Shown in pieces: positions 5,241-11,333 of a DNA stretch of 11,717 nt (its first letter is position 1; every line of letters begins with the position of its first letter). Source of the DNA: UBA10003 sp964365025 (GTDB lineage Bacteria > Patescibacteriota > Patescibacteriia > Magasanikbacterales > UBA10003); contig CAYIOJ010000029.1 of the NCBI GenBank assembly GCA_964365025.1, forward strand, positions 1-11,717, in the 5' to 3' direction. Below the pieces are notes generated by a model. It worked only from the letters and a program-made list of their open reading frames with translations, was not told the origin of the DNA and made no database searches. The translations under genes were made by a program, and so were the position numbers.

Positions 5241-8009
5241 TTAAAGGTTAACTTCGCTCTCATCCATTATTTTCCCGTCTTTATACACTTCGGTATCCGG
5301 CACGGTGACGATCCTGTCCCAGCGGAAATTCAGAGCAGTAAAAACTTTTTCATTTTTAATCCAGCGCTTGACTTGCTTACTGTAGTCGCTCGGGTCAGGC
5401 TCCAAGCGGTAGACATTGGCAAAGGCGGCGTATTTGATAATTGTGTAGTTAGGATGGTGATCAGTGTAGGTGATTTCACTGCCAACGGAATATTTATTCA
5501 ATAATTTTGGATCAACGTCTTCAATCCATTTCCAATCATACTTCAAACCGGTAAAAACCGACTCGGAAATAATCCAGTATTTTTCCGTACCCAGGAGCAG
5601 ATACACTTTGGGATCAGTCACTATTTTCACCAAGGCGCCGTATTTGGGGTCGTATTTTGGTCCGGCCGGCGTGAAACCAAGCGAATCATCGGCAATGGAA
5701 TTCAGTATCGCTTGAGTGGTGACAATAACTTCCGACCAAGAGTCAAAATAGGTAAAAAAAGACTGGCCATTTTTAAATGGCCGCTTGGTGCAGTCGGTGG
5801 TGATATAGTAGACCGCTTTGGAAGTGGAAATTTTATAGGCCTTTTCCAATGTCAGAGGGCAGATAACAGGCGCCGCGGTATTGACGGTAAAGCTCAAAGA
5901 ATTGACCGAGCTCATATTGCCGGCCGCGTCTTTGGCCAAGACTTTAAAAGTGTGCGAACCATTGGCCAAATTAGAAGGAATGGTGTAACTTGTTGAATTC
6001 CCAATATCAATCAGAGACCCATTATCAATCTGTATAAAATAATTTGCAACACCAACATTATCGCTCGCGGCGTTCCAGACAAAAGTAGGCGTGGCATCGG
6101 AATCATTGCTGACTTTTTGCGCGCCGGTGGGAGTAGCCGGAGCTGTGGTATCAACTGTCACAGGAGAACTGACAATCGTCCAAGTGTAAGAATCAGGCGA
6201 AAGATCAATGTTGCCGGCGGCGTCAATCGTCCGCACCTGAAAAGTGTGGCTGCCGACAGACAAACTGCCGTAAGTTATCGGACTCGCACAAGAAGAAAAA
6301 CTGCCGGAATCAAACTTGCATTCAAAAGTTACGCTGGTAATTGAAGTGCCGGTGAAACCGAAAGCGAAAGCGGCCGTGGTGGCGGTGGTTGACTGCGCCG
6401 GTTTTGACGATGAAGATATGACAGTATCTTGCGTGGTCGTATCCAAAATGATAGAAACATTTGATTGCGGGCTCGTATTGCCAGCCGCGTCTTTAAATTT
6501 TATTCTGACAAATTTGGAGCCGTCACCGGAAGGTATGGAAACTGATTTAGATGCCGCGTACGCTTCCCATGGCTCGGTGTCCAAAGTTCCGTCAGTGGAA
6601 ACCTGCATCTGCATACAACCGATATTGTCAGTGCAGGTCAAAGACAGAGAGACACTCGTGGAATTGGTGGCCCCGACGCCACCATTGATAGTGAACGAGC
6701 CCGAAGGGGCGGAAGTGTCGGCCGGAGCGGTATTGATAGTGAAATTGACGGTTGAAACCTGACTGTTATTAGCGGCGGTATCCATAGCGCGCACCGAAAT
6801 GCTATGCGCCCCGTCAGCTAAGATAGACAATGTCAAAGACAAATTATTGCCGTTGTTAACATAAGCCGCCCCATCAACAGAGTATTCATATTTAATCACT
6901 CCTGTACCGTAAGTGCCGCTGACATCATCTAAACTGGCCAACCAAGTAAAAGACGGAGTATTATCGCTATTAGCAGTAGTTTTTATCAAACCGGACGGTG
7001 GATTGGGCGGCGTTTCATCATAGCGCAGGATCACGCCGCCGGCGCCGACCGCCCAGGCATCAATAAATGATGCGGCATTGGTTTTAGCCGACACACCATA
7101 AAGCGTTTGCGAAGTGCCAGAACTTTCCGCGCTCCAGCCCCAAGAGCCACCACTCTGTATCCCTTTAAAAATCGCCCCTGGTCCGCCCACGGCAATCAGC
7201 TTGGGGCCGGAAAGCGAGGCAACTGATTCAAAACCAAACTGAAGGGTCGTAGTTTGCACTTTAGTCCAATTCAATCCATAATCGGTGGTGCCAAGCACTG
7301 TGCCGCCGGCGCCGACAACATAAAGATTACCCGTGGCTGGCCAGTGCTCAATCTCATTCAAAGACACAGTTGTGCCGGAACTTTGCGTGGTCCAGGCGGG
7401 GGTGTCGCTGACATTTGGATAAGCGGCGCGGACAATCACGCCGTTGGCGCCCACTGCCCAAATACAGCGGCCGGAAGGGTTAGGTTGCACCACGCAAGAG
7501 CTGAATTTCACGCCATAAAGAATGGCCGCCAAATCTGACTGTAATAAAGTCCAATTAGCGCCGCCGTCAGTCGTTCGCAAGACAATGCCGCCGGCGCCGA
7601 CTGCCGCCGCCTCCAAGGAATTAACAGCCGAAACATCGTACAAAAGATTAGTCGTTACTCCGGCTCCTTGTATGCTCCAATTACTGCCGCCGTCCGTAGT
7701 TTTAATTATTTTTCCGCTCAATCCGACCGCCCAGCCGGTATTGGCGCTAACCATATCAATACCATAATAAATATCGCCGGAACCGGTGTAGACCACGCTC
7801 CAAGTCTGGCCGCCGTTAGTGGTTTTTAAAATCTTTCCGCCATCTCCAACCGCAAAACCGACTGCTGAATCAACCATATCCATACTGCGTAAATTAGTTG
7901 TTATACCGGAACTTTGCGCCACCCATCCGGCCGCTTGCGCCGGCGGCGCTGAAAAAATGACGAAATAAGCGATTAGAGCGAATAAAAATGATGTAGTTAT
8001 TTTAAACAT
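5241..8009 (-). CDS. Secreted Ycf48-like beta-propeller protein with Ig-like domains and C-terminal repeats
   Basis: This 922-residue protein has a Sec signal peptide (1-27, ending APPAQAA). Residues 28-332 hold seven propeller repeats, each opening with W (29, 70, 111, 153, 206, 248, 292) and with AVG-x-GG-x-I and TTDGG-x-NW motifs as in the plant and cyanobacterial photosystem II assembly factor Ycf48. Four Ig/fibronectin-like domains follow (about 333-428, 430-524, 525-614, 617-711), with recurring D-x-A-x-N-x-S motifs. The last 200 residues hold three loose repeats of VYYIT...KRPF...FFTYFDSW type (about 733-760, 802-830, 866-900). No membrane anchor or LPXTG-like signal is seen at the C-terminus. 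It is probably a cell-surface protein, and the C-terminal repeats may hold it to the envelope. Ycf48 similarity does not imply photosynthesis: such propellers are general binding scaffolds. The gene has its own promoter; its AGGAG is about 22 nt from the ATG, too far to be ideal. Confidence 0.9.
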   Translation of the reverse strand: MFKITTSFLFALIAYFVIFSAPPAQAAGWVAQSSGITTNLRSMDMVDSAVGFAVGDGGKILKTTNGGQTWSVVYTGSGDIYYGIDMVSANTGWAVGLSGKIIKTTDGGSNWSIQGAGVTTNLLYDVSAVNSLEAAAVGAGGIVLRTTDGGANWTLLQSDLAAILYGVKFSSCVVQPNPSGRCIWAVGANGVIVRAAYPNVSDTPAWTTQSSGTTVSLNEIEHWPATGNLYVVGAGGTVLGTTDYGLNWTKVQTTTLQFGFESVASLSGPKLIAVGGPGAIFKGIQSGGSWGWSAESSGTSQTLYGVSAKTNAASFIDAWAVGAGGVILRYDETPPNPPSGLIKTTANSDNTPSFTWLASLDDVSGTYGTGVIKYEYSVDGAAYVNNGNNLSLTLSILADGAHSISVRAMDTAANNSQVSTVNFTINTAPADTSAPSGSFTINGGVGATNSTSVSLSLTCTDNIGCMQMQVSTDGTLDTEPWEAYAASKSVSIPSGDGSKFVRIKFKDAAGNTSPQSNVSIILDTTTQDTVISSSSKPAQSTTATTAAFAFGFTGTSITSVTFECKFDSGSFSSCASPITYGSLSVGSHTFQVRTIDAAGNIDLSPDSYTWTIVSSPVTVDTTAPATPTGAQKVSNDSDATPTFVWNAASDNVGVANYFIQIDNGSLIDIGNSTSYTIPSNLANGSHTFKVLAKDAAGNMSSVNSLSFTVNTAAPVICPLTLEKAYKISTSKAVYYITTDCTKRPFKNGQSFFTYFDSWSEVIVTTQAILNSIADDSLGFTPAGPKYDPKYGALVKIVTDPKVYLLLGTEKYWIISESVFTGLKYDWKWIEDVDPKLLNKYSVGSEITYTDHHPNYTIIKYAAFANVYRLEPDPSDYSKQVKRWIKNEKVFTALNFRWDRIVTVPDTEVYKDGKIMDESEVNL

Positions 8010-8039
8010 ATTATTTATTACTTTAATTATCTCCTAATA

Positions 8040-8068
8040 ATTATACCCTAAATAAGCAAAAAAGTCAC
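8040..8068 (-). promoter_or_regulatory. Promoter of the surface-protein gene
   Basis: The minus strand has TATAAT (8040-8045), a 17-nt spacer and GTGACT (8063-8068, four of six -35 bases). The predicted start near 8033 gives a short A-rich leader of about 24 nt before the ATG at 8009. It lies just after the yraN stop, in a 66-nt gap. Confidence 0.65.
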
Positions 8069-8075
8069 AAAATGC

Positions 8076-8438
8076 CTATTCCAAAACAATATTTTCCGCA
8101 TACCTGATTTTAGCCGTTTTCTCAATGGAATTGATCATAATACTGATTGAATCAATCTGAAAAAATTTTTCAGACGGCTGAAACTTGGCAACATACATTT
8201 TGGCCGCCCCCAAAAGACGCTGTTGTTTGAAACGACCGATGGCTTCTTCGCCCTCGCCATGCCGCGCGTCAGAGCGCGTTTTTACTTCCACAAAATGCAA
8301 ATGATCATCTTTGGCCGCCACCAAATCAATTTCACCCCAACGAGTTTGCCAATTGCGAAAGATAATACTAAAACCGCGGCGCTCTAAAAATTGCGCCGCG
8401 ATATTTTCACCGTATTGACCGAACTTCCTCCTGTCCAC
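8076..8438 (-). CDS. yraN: YraN/UPF0102 family endonuclease-like protein
   Basis: This 120-residue protein matches the UPF0102 (YraN) family, a PD-(D/E)XK-type nuclease fold with no firmly assigned role in the cell. It shows G-x-x-GE (7-11), RRGFSIIFRNW (20-30), WGEIDLVA (34-41) with E36 and D38, and HFVEVKTRS (48-56) with E51 and K53. These supply the acidic and lysine residues expected of the active site. Length is typical of the family. The start is a GTG at 8438 (V/M-D-R-R-K-F-G), supported by family alignment; it has no Shine-Dalgarno, and an AGGAGG just inside the gene has no in-frame start behind it. It is probably the last gene of the methyltransferase cluster, 4 nt after the membrane protein stop. 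Confidence 0.88.
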   Translation of the reverse strand: MDRRKFGQYGENIAAQFLERRGFSIIFRNWQTRWGEIDLVAAKDDHLHFVEVKTRSDARHGEGEEAIGRFKQQRLLGAAKMYVAKFQPSEKFFQIDSISIMINSIEKTAKIRYAENIVLE

Positions 8439-8442
8439 ACGA

Positions 8443-8844
8443 TTAAGGAAGATATTTTTTTAACCGATCCTTCTCGGCCTGCGCCTGCCGTTTTTGCGGC
8501 GCTTCTTTATACCAATAACGCAAAATATAGACAATCCAGACAATCAAACCGATAAACCAAAAAGCGTACCAAAATCTGCGCGCCAAAAACGGCGTAGCCT
8601 CGTAACGGAAGAAAAATAAAATAAAAGCCGCCATTCCCATCCACCCAAGAAGCGAAGCAATTTTCGCGAAAAGCCGCCTCGCATATTGATTAAATTTTTC
8701 CTTATTGGATAGAACCGCCAATACCACCCCTGCCGCAAGCATTAAAACAAAAAAAATCAAAATGGTTTTCATGGCCGCAGGATTTTGGTACGGCGGCTCG
8801 GAAAACCAATAACGCAAATTGAAAATGTTTTTTATTGAATACAT
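8443..8844 (-). CDS. Small membrane protein of unknown function (three membrane segments)
   Basis: I do not recognise a named family. The 133-residue protein has hydrophobic segments at about 25-45 (MKTILIFFVLMLAAGVVLAV), 62-79 (ASLLGWMGMAAFILFFF) and 91-110 (FWYAFWFIGLIVWIVYILRY). It ends in a strongly basic tail (KEAPQKRQAQAEKDRLKKYL) that should lie in the cytoplasm. The N-terminus (SIKNIFNLRYWFSEPPY) is amphipathic. The gene starts 5 nt after the methyltransferase stop and ends 4 nt before yraN, so the three form one transcription unit. No Shine-Dalgarno is visible at the ATG at 8844. An internal ATG at codon 25, just at the first membrane segment, could serve as an alternative start. Confidence 0.75.
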   Translation of the reverse strand: MYSIKNIFNLRYWFSEPPYQNPAAMKTILIFFVLMLAAGVVLAVLSNKEKFNQYARRLFAKIASLLGWMGMAAFILFFFRYEATPFLARRFWYAFWFIGLIVWIVYILRYWYKEAPQKRQAQAEKDRLKKYLP

Positions 8845-8849
8845 AAATT

Positions 8850-9413
8850 TTACTTTTCAAACACTAACCCGTAATGATATTTGCCGGCGCTGAAACGATT
8901 TAGCAAGCGCAAACCTAATTTATCCGCCTCGGCTTCCACAAAAGCGTGGTCCACGCGGCCCTCTACCGGCGGACCAAACGGCGCGTCAATCATCAACCAA
9001 TCCACAACTACCAATTTACCGCCAACCTTTAACAACCGAGTCGCCTCTTTGAGCACTATCGGCCTGTCTTTAGTTTGAAAAAGAGTGTTGAGTAAAAAAA
9101 CAGCATCCAAACTGGAGCTTGCGATTTTAGCGGCGCCATAACGCTCCAAGTCGCTCCAAACCGTAATAATATTGCTTAAATTTTCTAAATTCGCCCGCTT
9201 TTCAATATTTTCCAACACCGGCTTTAAAATGTCAACTGCGTACACCTTTCCTTCCTTGCCCACCATCTTAGCGGCTGGAAAAACATAATGGCCCACGGCT
9301 CCGCAACCCAAATCAGCCACTTGCATTTTTTCTTTCAAGCCGGCCTTTTGCAAAACCATTACAGGATCAATTAATTTGTTACCGCCCATGATTTCTAAAA
9401 TCATATTTTGCAT
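8850..9413 (-). CDS. Class I SAM-dependent methyltransferase
   Basis: The 187-residue protein has the full Rossmann-type methyltransferase pattern. Motif I is VADLGCGAVGHYVFPAA (32-48), with an acidic VYAVDI (57-62) for the SAM ribose, LDAVFLLNTLFQ (102-113) as motif II, and LLKVGGKLVVVDW (127-139) as motif III. The order resembles UbiE- and ArsM-like small-molecule methyltransferases, but the substrate cannot be told from the sequence. The C-terminus (AEADKLGLRLLNRFSAGKYH) completes the sheet. The ATG at 9413 has GGAG 5 nt upstream, one of few good ribosome binding sites here. It is followed 5 nt later by the membrane protein gene. The gene lies 52 nt after the stop of the 82-residue protein, and that gap holds a repeat copy. 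Confidence 0.88.
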   Translation of the reverse strand: MQNMILEIMGGNKLIDPVMVLQKAGLKEKMQVADLGCGAVGHYVFPAAKMVGKEGKVYAVDILKPVLENIEKRANLENLSNIITVWSDLERYGAAKIASSSLDAVFLLNTLFQTKDRPIVLKEATRLLKVGGKLVVVDWLMIDAPFGPPVEGRVDHAFVEAEADKLGLRLLNRFSAGKYHYGLVFEK

Positions 9414-9426
9414 GATTTCTCCGCTT

Positions 9427-9450
9427 GCGCCTACTTACCGGCGGGCGGGG
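9427..9450 (-). repeat. Second copy of the palindromic intergenic repeat
   Basis: On the minus strand this 24-nt stretch (CCCCGCCCGCCGGTAAGTAG plus GCGC) matches 165-188 on the plus strand at 20 of 24 positions; the four differences are C/T or A/G changes. The palindrome is degenerate, keeping the central CGCCGG and flanking GC. It lies in the 52-nt gap before the methyltransferase gene, just upstream of its ribosome binding site. Confidence 0.5.
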
Positions 9451-9465
9451 ATGATGGCCACGCCG

Positions 9466-9714
9466 TCATTTTATCATTCCTTTAAATAATCCGCCGAAAA
9501 TTCCCAAAATCAATCCGCCCAAAAATCCGCTCACTCCCAGAAAAGAAACAAAAATCATCATTAAACCGAATAATTTATAAAACAAACGACTGCCGCCTTC
9601 CGTACCTAAATGTTCCTCGGCCCAAGCCACAGTGCCAAAATTCTGATACAGCCATTCTGATTTCCAGATTATTAAAAACCCCACCCCCGCGCCAATTAAC
9701 CAAAGTAATTGCAT
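9466..9714 (-). CDS. Small hypothetical membrane protein, 82 residues
   Basis: I do not recognise a family. Residues about 3-17 (LLWLIGAGVGFLIIW) and about 47-78 (KLFGLMMIFVSFLGVSGFLG and the following GGLILGIFGGLF) are hydrophobic. The second is long and Gly-rich, and could be one long or two short membrane segments. A polar loop of about 29 residues with E, T and G lies between them. The ATG at 9714 has no Shine-Dalgarno. It is only 8 nt downstream of TATAAT, so the message is probably leaderless. Stop is TGA. Next on this strand is the methyltransferase gene, 52 nt away, which may be read through. Confidence 0.7.
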   Translation of the reverse strand: MQLLWLIGAGVGFLIIWKSEWLYQNFGTVAWAEEHLGTEGGSRLFYKLFGLMMIFVSFLGVSGFLGGLILGIFGGLFKGMIK

Positions 9715-9722
9715 ATAAAAGT

Positions 9723-9728
9723 ATTATA
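9723..9728 (-). promoter_or_regulatory. Extended -10 promoter of the 82-residue protein gene
   Basis: The minus strand reads TGGTATAAT, a TGn-extended perfect -10 box, with 8 nt between it and the ATG at 9714. There is only a weak T-rich -35 region. The expected start near 9716 gives a leader of about 2 nt or none. It lies just downstream of tRNA-Leu. Confidence 0.65.
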
Positions 9729-9758
9729 CCAAAAATACAAAATTTTAAAAAGACGAAA

Positions 9759-9841
9759 TGCGCGGGAGAGGACTCGAACCTCCACGCCCTTGCGGGCACT
9801 GGCACCTCAAGCCAGTTCGGCTACCATTACGACACCCGCGC
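9759..9841 (-). tRNA. tRNA-Leu (anticodon GAG)
   Basis: The minus strand folds as a tRNA. Acceptor arms GCGCGGG and CCCGCGC have an A discriminator at 9759. The anticodon stem is CTGGC/GCCAG with loop TTGAGGT, so the anticodon is GAG and the tRNA reads CUC/CUU leucine codons. A long variable arm (TGCCCGCAAGGGCG) is as expected of the class II tRNA-Leu. The T arm is GAGG-TTCGAGT-CCTC. The D stem is short (TCG/CGA). The 3' CCA is not encoded (TTT follows the A), so it must be added by the CCA-adding enzyme, unlike the tRNA-Val nearby. Confidence 0.95.
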
Positions 9842-9857
9842 ATCTTGTGTTTGCTTA

Positions 9858-9886
9858 TTTACAGCCAAAATCCCATTGATTTTCAA
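9858..9886 (-). promoter_or_regulatory. Possible tRNA-Leu promoter
   Basis: The minus strand has TTGAAA (9881-9886), a 17-nt spacer and TGTAAA (9858-9863, four of six -10 bases), which would start transcription about 10 nt before the mature tRNA 5' end at 9841. It is the best match between the homing endonuclease gene and the tRNA, but it is not strong. Confidence 0.45.
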
Positions 9887-9915
9887 TCTTTTTCTAGATA
9901 AACAGATAACTTCTT

Positions 9916-9935
9916 CATTATAATACATTATAATA
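9916..9935. repeat. Tandem 10-bp duplication at the end of the endonuclease gene
   Basis: CATTATAATA occurs twice in direct succession (9916-9925 and 9926-9935). The stop codon of the endonuclease gene lies in one copy, and its last three codons (N-V-L) come from the duplication. It may be a slippage product or a scar. Confidence 0.6.
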
Positions 9936-10505
9936 CATTTTCTCGATTAATTTCAAGGATTCCCCTTTTGCATACTTCAATTGATAAGTAGAATCATTAA
10001 CACTTTTAGTTACATGACCCCTAACTCCCAGTAGTTTAAAAACCATTTTCCTAAGCCAATGGATATGCTTAATGCTAGCACAACATAAAGAAAAATAAAA
10101 CATGTAACTAGATTCCCAACGAGGATCAAAATAAGAATAAAAAGAGCCATCACCATCTAATTCCCCTCTTAAAAAATCAAAAAAATATTTAATTGGCATT
10201 TTTATTTCGCCTAAAATAAAGGTCTTTTTCGGCATTAACCCTATCGTTAACAAAAAATCATAAAAATGTTTTTCACTAAACTGTATCACATAATATTTCT
10301 TTTCTCGGCAAGAGCCACTACTTTTTCTACCTATATGCTGATTTAAACCTAAAGCTAATTGAAAATTATTTGCTAATTCCAGATCTTTAGAAGTAAACGC
10401 TATATGCCTTCCATCTGGCGATAAATTACCGTCTGTAGCTAACAATCCAATGGCGTAAGCAAAATTTGAAGACCATTTTATTTTTACTTTTTTTAAAGGT
10501 TTCAT
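9918..10505 (-). CDS. LAGLIDADG homing endonuclease, free-standing
   Basis: The 195-residue protein carries two LAGLIDADG-type helices. The first is FAYAIGLLATDGNL (15-28), with catalytic-type D25. The second is FFDFLRGELDGDGSFYSY (108-125), with D117 and D119. This is the layout of a single-chain, two-motif homing endonuclease that cuts a long asymmetric DNA site. Between and after them lie beta-rich DNA-contact segments (HIAFTSKDL, KYYVIQFSEKH, MFYFSLCCASIKHIHWLRKM). The gene is visibly more AT-rich than its neighbours, uses many AAA, TTA and AAT codons, and has its own promoter, all signs of transfer. No intron or intein surrounds it, and the adjacent tRNA-Leu is intact. The start ATG at 10505 has no Shine-Dalgarno and lies 8 nt from TATAAT, so the message is probably leaderless. 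Its target cannot be told from here. Confidence 0.88.
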   Translation of the reverse strand: MKPLKKVKIKWSSNFAYAIGLLATDGNLSPDGRHIAFTSKDLELANNFQLALGLNQHIGRKSSGSCREKKYYVIQFSEKHFYDFLLTIGLMPKKTFILGEIKMPIKYFFDFLRGELDGDGSFYSYFDPRWESSYMFYFSLCCASIKHIHWLRKMVFKLLGVRGHVTKSVNDSTYQLKYAKGESLKLIEKMYYNVL

Positions 10506-10513
10506 ATAAATAT

Positions 10514-10543
10514 ATTATACCTCAAAGTGGTAGCGTATGCCAA
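10514..10543 (-). promoter_or_regulatory. Promoter of the homing endonuclease gene
   Basis: The minus strand has TTGGCA (10538-10543, five of six -35 bases), an 18-nt spacer and a perfect TATAAT (10514-10519). With 8 nt from the -10 box to the ATG at 10505, transcription should start within a few bases of the start codon. Confidence 0.75.
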
Positions 10544-10554
10544 ATATTTAAGCC

Positions 10555-10593
10555 AAAAAAAGACCGCCGCAATCCATAGAGGAACTTTGGCGG
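10555..10593 (-). terminator. Possible intrinsic terminator upstream of the endonuclease promoter
   Basis: In minus-strand RNA, CCGCC (10593-10589) pairs with GGCGG (10568-10564) around a 20-nt loop that can form a small inner stem, followed by UC and then seven U residues (10561-10555). The stem is short and the loop large, so strength is uncertain. It lies antisense to the leader of the plus-strand pyrophosphatase gene and would shield the endonuclease gene from transcripts entering from the right. Confidence 0.5.
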
Positions 10594-10660
10594 GAGTTGA
10601 GTTGAGTTACGAATGTAGATCGGGTTGCCGAAAAGCTTGAAATATGGTAAAAAGCTGTAT

Positions 10661-11200
10661 ATGCAACCTGAATTTTTCGCAACAAAGAATGAAAACAAAC
10701 TCCGCGAGGTAAACGAAATACTTGACCACAGTCTTAAGCAGATTGCTGTTGAACTCTACGAGCCGCAGGGTCTTGATGTCGCCGAGGTAATCCGCGAGAA
10801 AGCAGAAGACGCTTTTCGCAAGACAGGCAAATTTGTTCTCGTCGAGGATACCGCGCTTGAATTTCACGCATGGAATGGGCTTCCAGGTGCACTTATCAAA
10901 TGGTTCTTAGAAACCGTCGGCAACGAAGGACTCCTCAAGATGCTCGTTGGTGTTGAGAATCGGCGAGCCGTTGCTAAAACGGCTGTTGGTTTTTTTGACG
11001 GCAACAAAGCTCATGTGTTCGTCGGAGAGATTGAGGGAATGATTCCGGAAACTATCCGTGGCAGTGGCGGGTTTGGGTGGGATTCCATCTTTATTCCAAA
11101 CGGTTTCAACAAAAGTTTTGCCGAGATGACAAGTGAGGAAAAGAATGCGGTCTCCATGCGTCGTCGCGCACTCGAACTCATGAAAGAAACATTCAAATAA
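10661..11200 (+). CDS. rdgB: ITPA/RdgB (Ham1) family nucleoside-triphosphate pyrophosphatase
   Basis: These enzymes hydrolyse ITP, dITP and XTP to monophosphate and pyrophosphate, keeping deaminated purines out of DNA and RNA. The 179-residue protein has FFATKNENKLREVNEIL (5-21, the substrate-binding SGN/TxNxxK loop), FVLVEDTALEF (58-68) with E62 and D63, FGWDSIFIPNG (138-148) and SFAEMTSEEKNAVSMRRRAL (152-171). GLPGALIKWFLETVG (73-87) and ELYEPQG (31-37) resemble human-type ITPA more than E. coli-type RdgB, which has GAPGVYSARY at that place. I chose the ATG at 10661 because family members begin shortly before the phosphate-binding strand; a TTG at 10625 would add 12 residues. No Shine-Dalgarno or clear promoter is seen. 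It is the only plus-strand gene, and its codon use, with frequent CTC, CTT and CGC, differs from its neighbours, suggesting transfer. Confidence 0.92.
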   Translation: MQPEFFATKNENKLREVNEILDHSLKQIAVELYEPQGLDVAEVIREKAEDAFRKTGKFVLVEDTALEFHAWNGLPGALIKWFLETVGNEGLLKMLVGVENRRAVAKTAVGFFDGNKAHVFVGEIEGMIPETIRGSGGFGWDSIFIPNGFNKSFAEMTSEEKNAVSMRRRALELMKETFK

Positions 11201-11222
11201 CACCTACAAGCCCCGTGCAATC

Positions 11223-11245
11223 AAAAATCCGCCTTTCGGCGGATT
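11223..11245. terminator. Probable two-way intrinsic terminator between pyrophosphatase gene and tRNA-Val
   Basis: AATCCGCC (11226-11233) and GGCGGATT (11238-11245) form an 8-bp stem with loop TTTC. On the minus strand the stem runs into five T residues, suitable for ending the tRNA-Val transcript. On the plus strand it is followed by GAAATTTT, a weaker U-tract that could still end the pyrophosphatase transcript. It lies between two convergent genes, as expected. Confidence 0.75.
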
Positions 11246-11252
11246 GAAATTT

Positions 11253-11327
11253 TGGTGGACGGTATAGGATTTGAACCTATGACCCTTCGGATGTAAACCG
11301 AATGCTCTACCGCTGAGCTAACCGTCC
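11253..11327 (-). tRNA. tRNA-Val (anticodon UAC)
   Basis: The minus strand folds as a standard class I tRNA. Acceptor arms are GGACGGT and ACCGTCC, with an A discriminator and an encoded CCA (11253-11255). The D arm is GCTC-AGCGGTA-GAGC. The anticodon stem TTCGG/CCGAA has loop TTTACAT, so the anticodon is TAC (UAC), for valine. The T arm is ATAGG-TTCAAAT-CCTAT. Its 5' end lies 6 nt after the stop codon of the upstream gene, so it is probably cut from the 3' end of a shared transcript. Confidence 0.95.
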
Positions 11328-11333
11328 AAAATA

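Noticed and set aside
6117..7767. Several plus-strand frames opposite the surface-protein gene
   Set aside because: They are complementary-strand readings of a long repeat-rich coding region; none shows a start signal or a domain.
8544..8738. Overlapping 64-codon minus-strand frame inside the 133-residue membrane protein gene
   Set aside because: It is a shadow of a gene that fits tightly between its two neighbours; no start signal is seen.
9575..9805. Minus-strand 76-codon frame across tRNA-Leu and the small membrane protein gene
   Set aside because: It reads through the tRNA and is out of frame with the hydrophobic protein, which has its own promoter and start.
9759..10505. An intron in tRNA-Leu that houses the homing endonuclease
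   Set aside because: The tRNA folds fully without interruption, and the endonuclease lies outside it with its own promoter.
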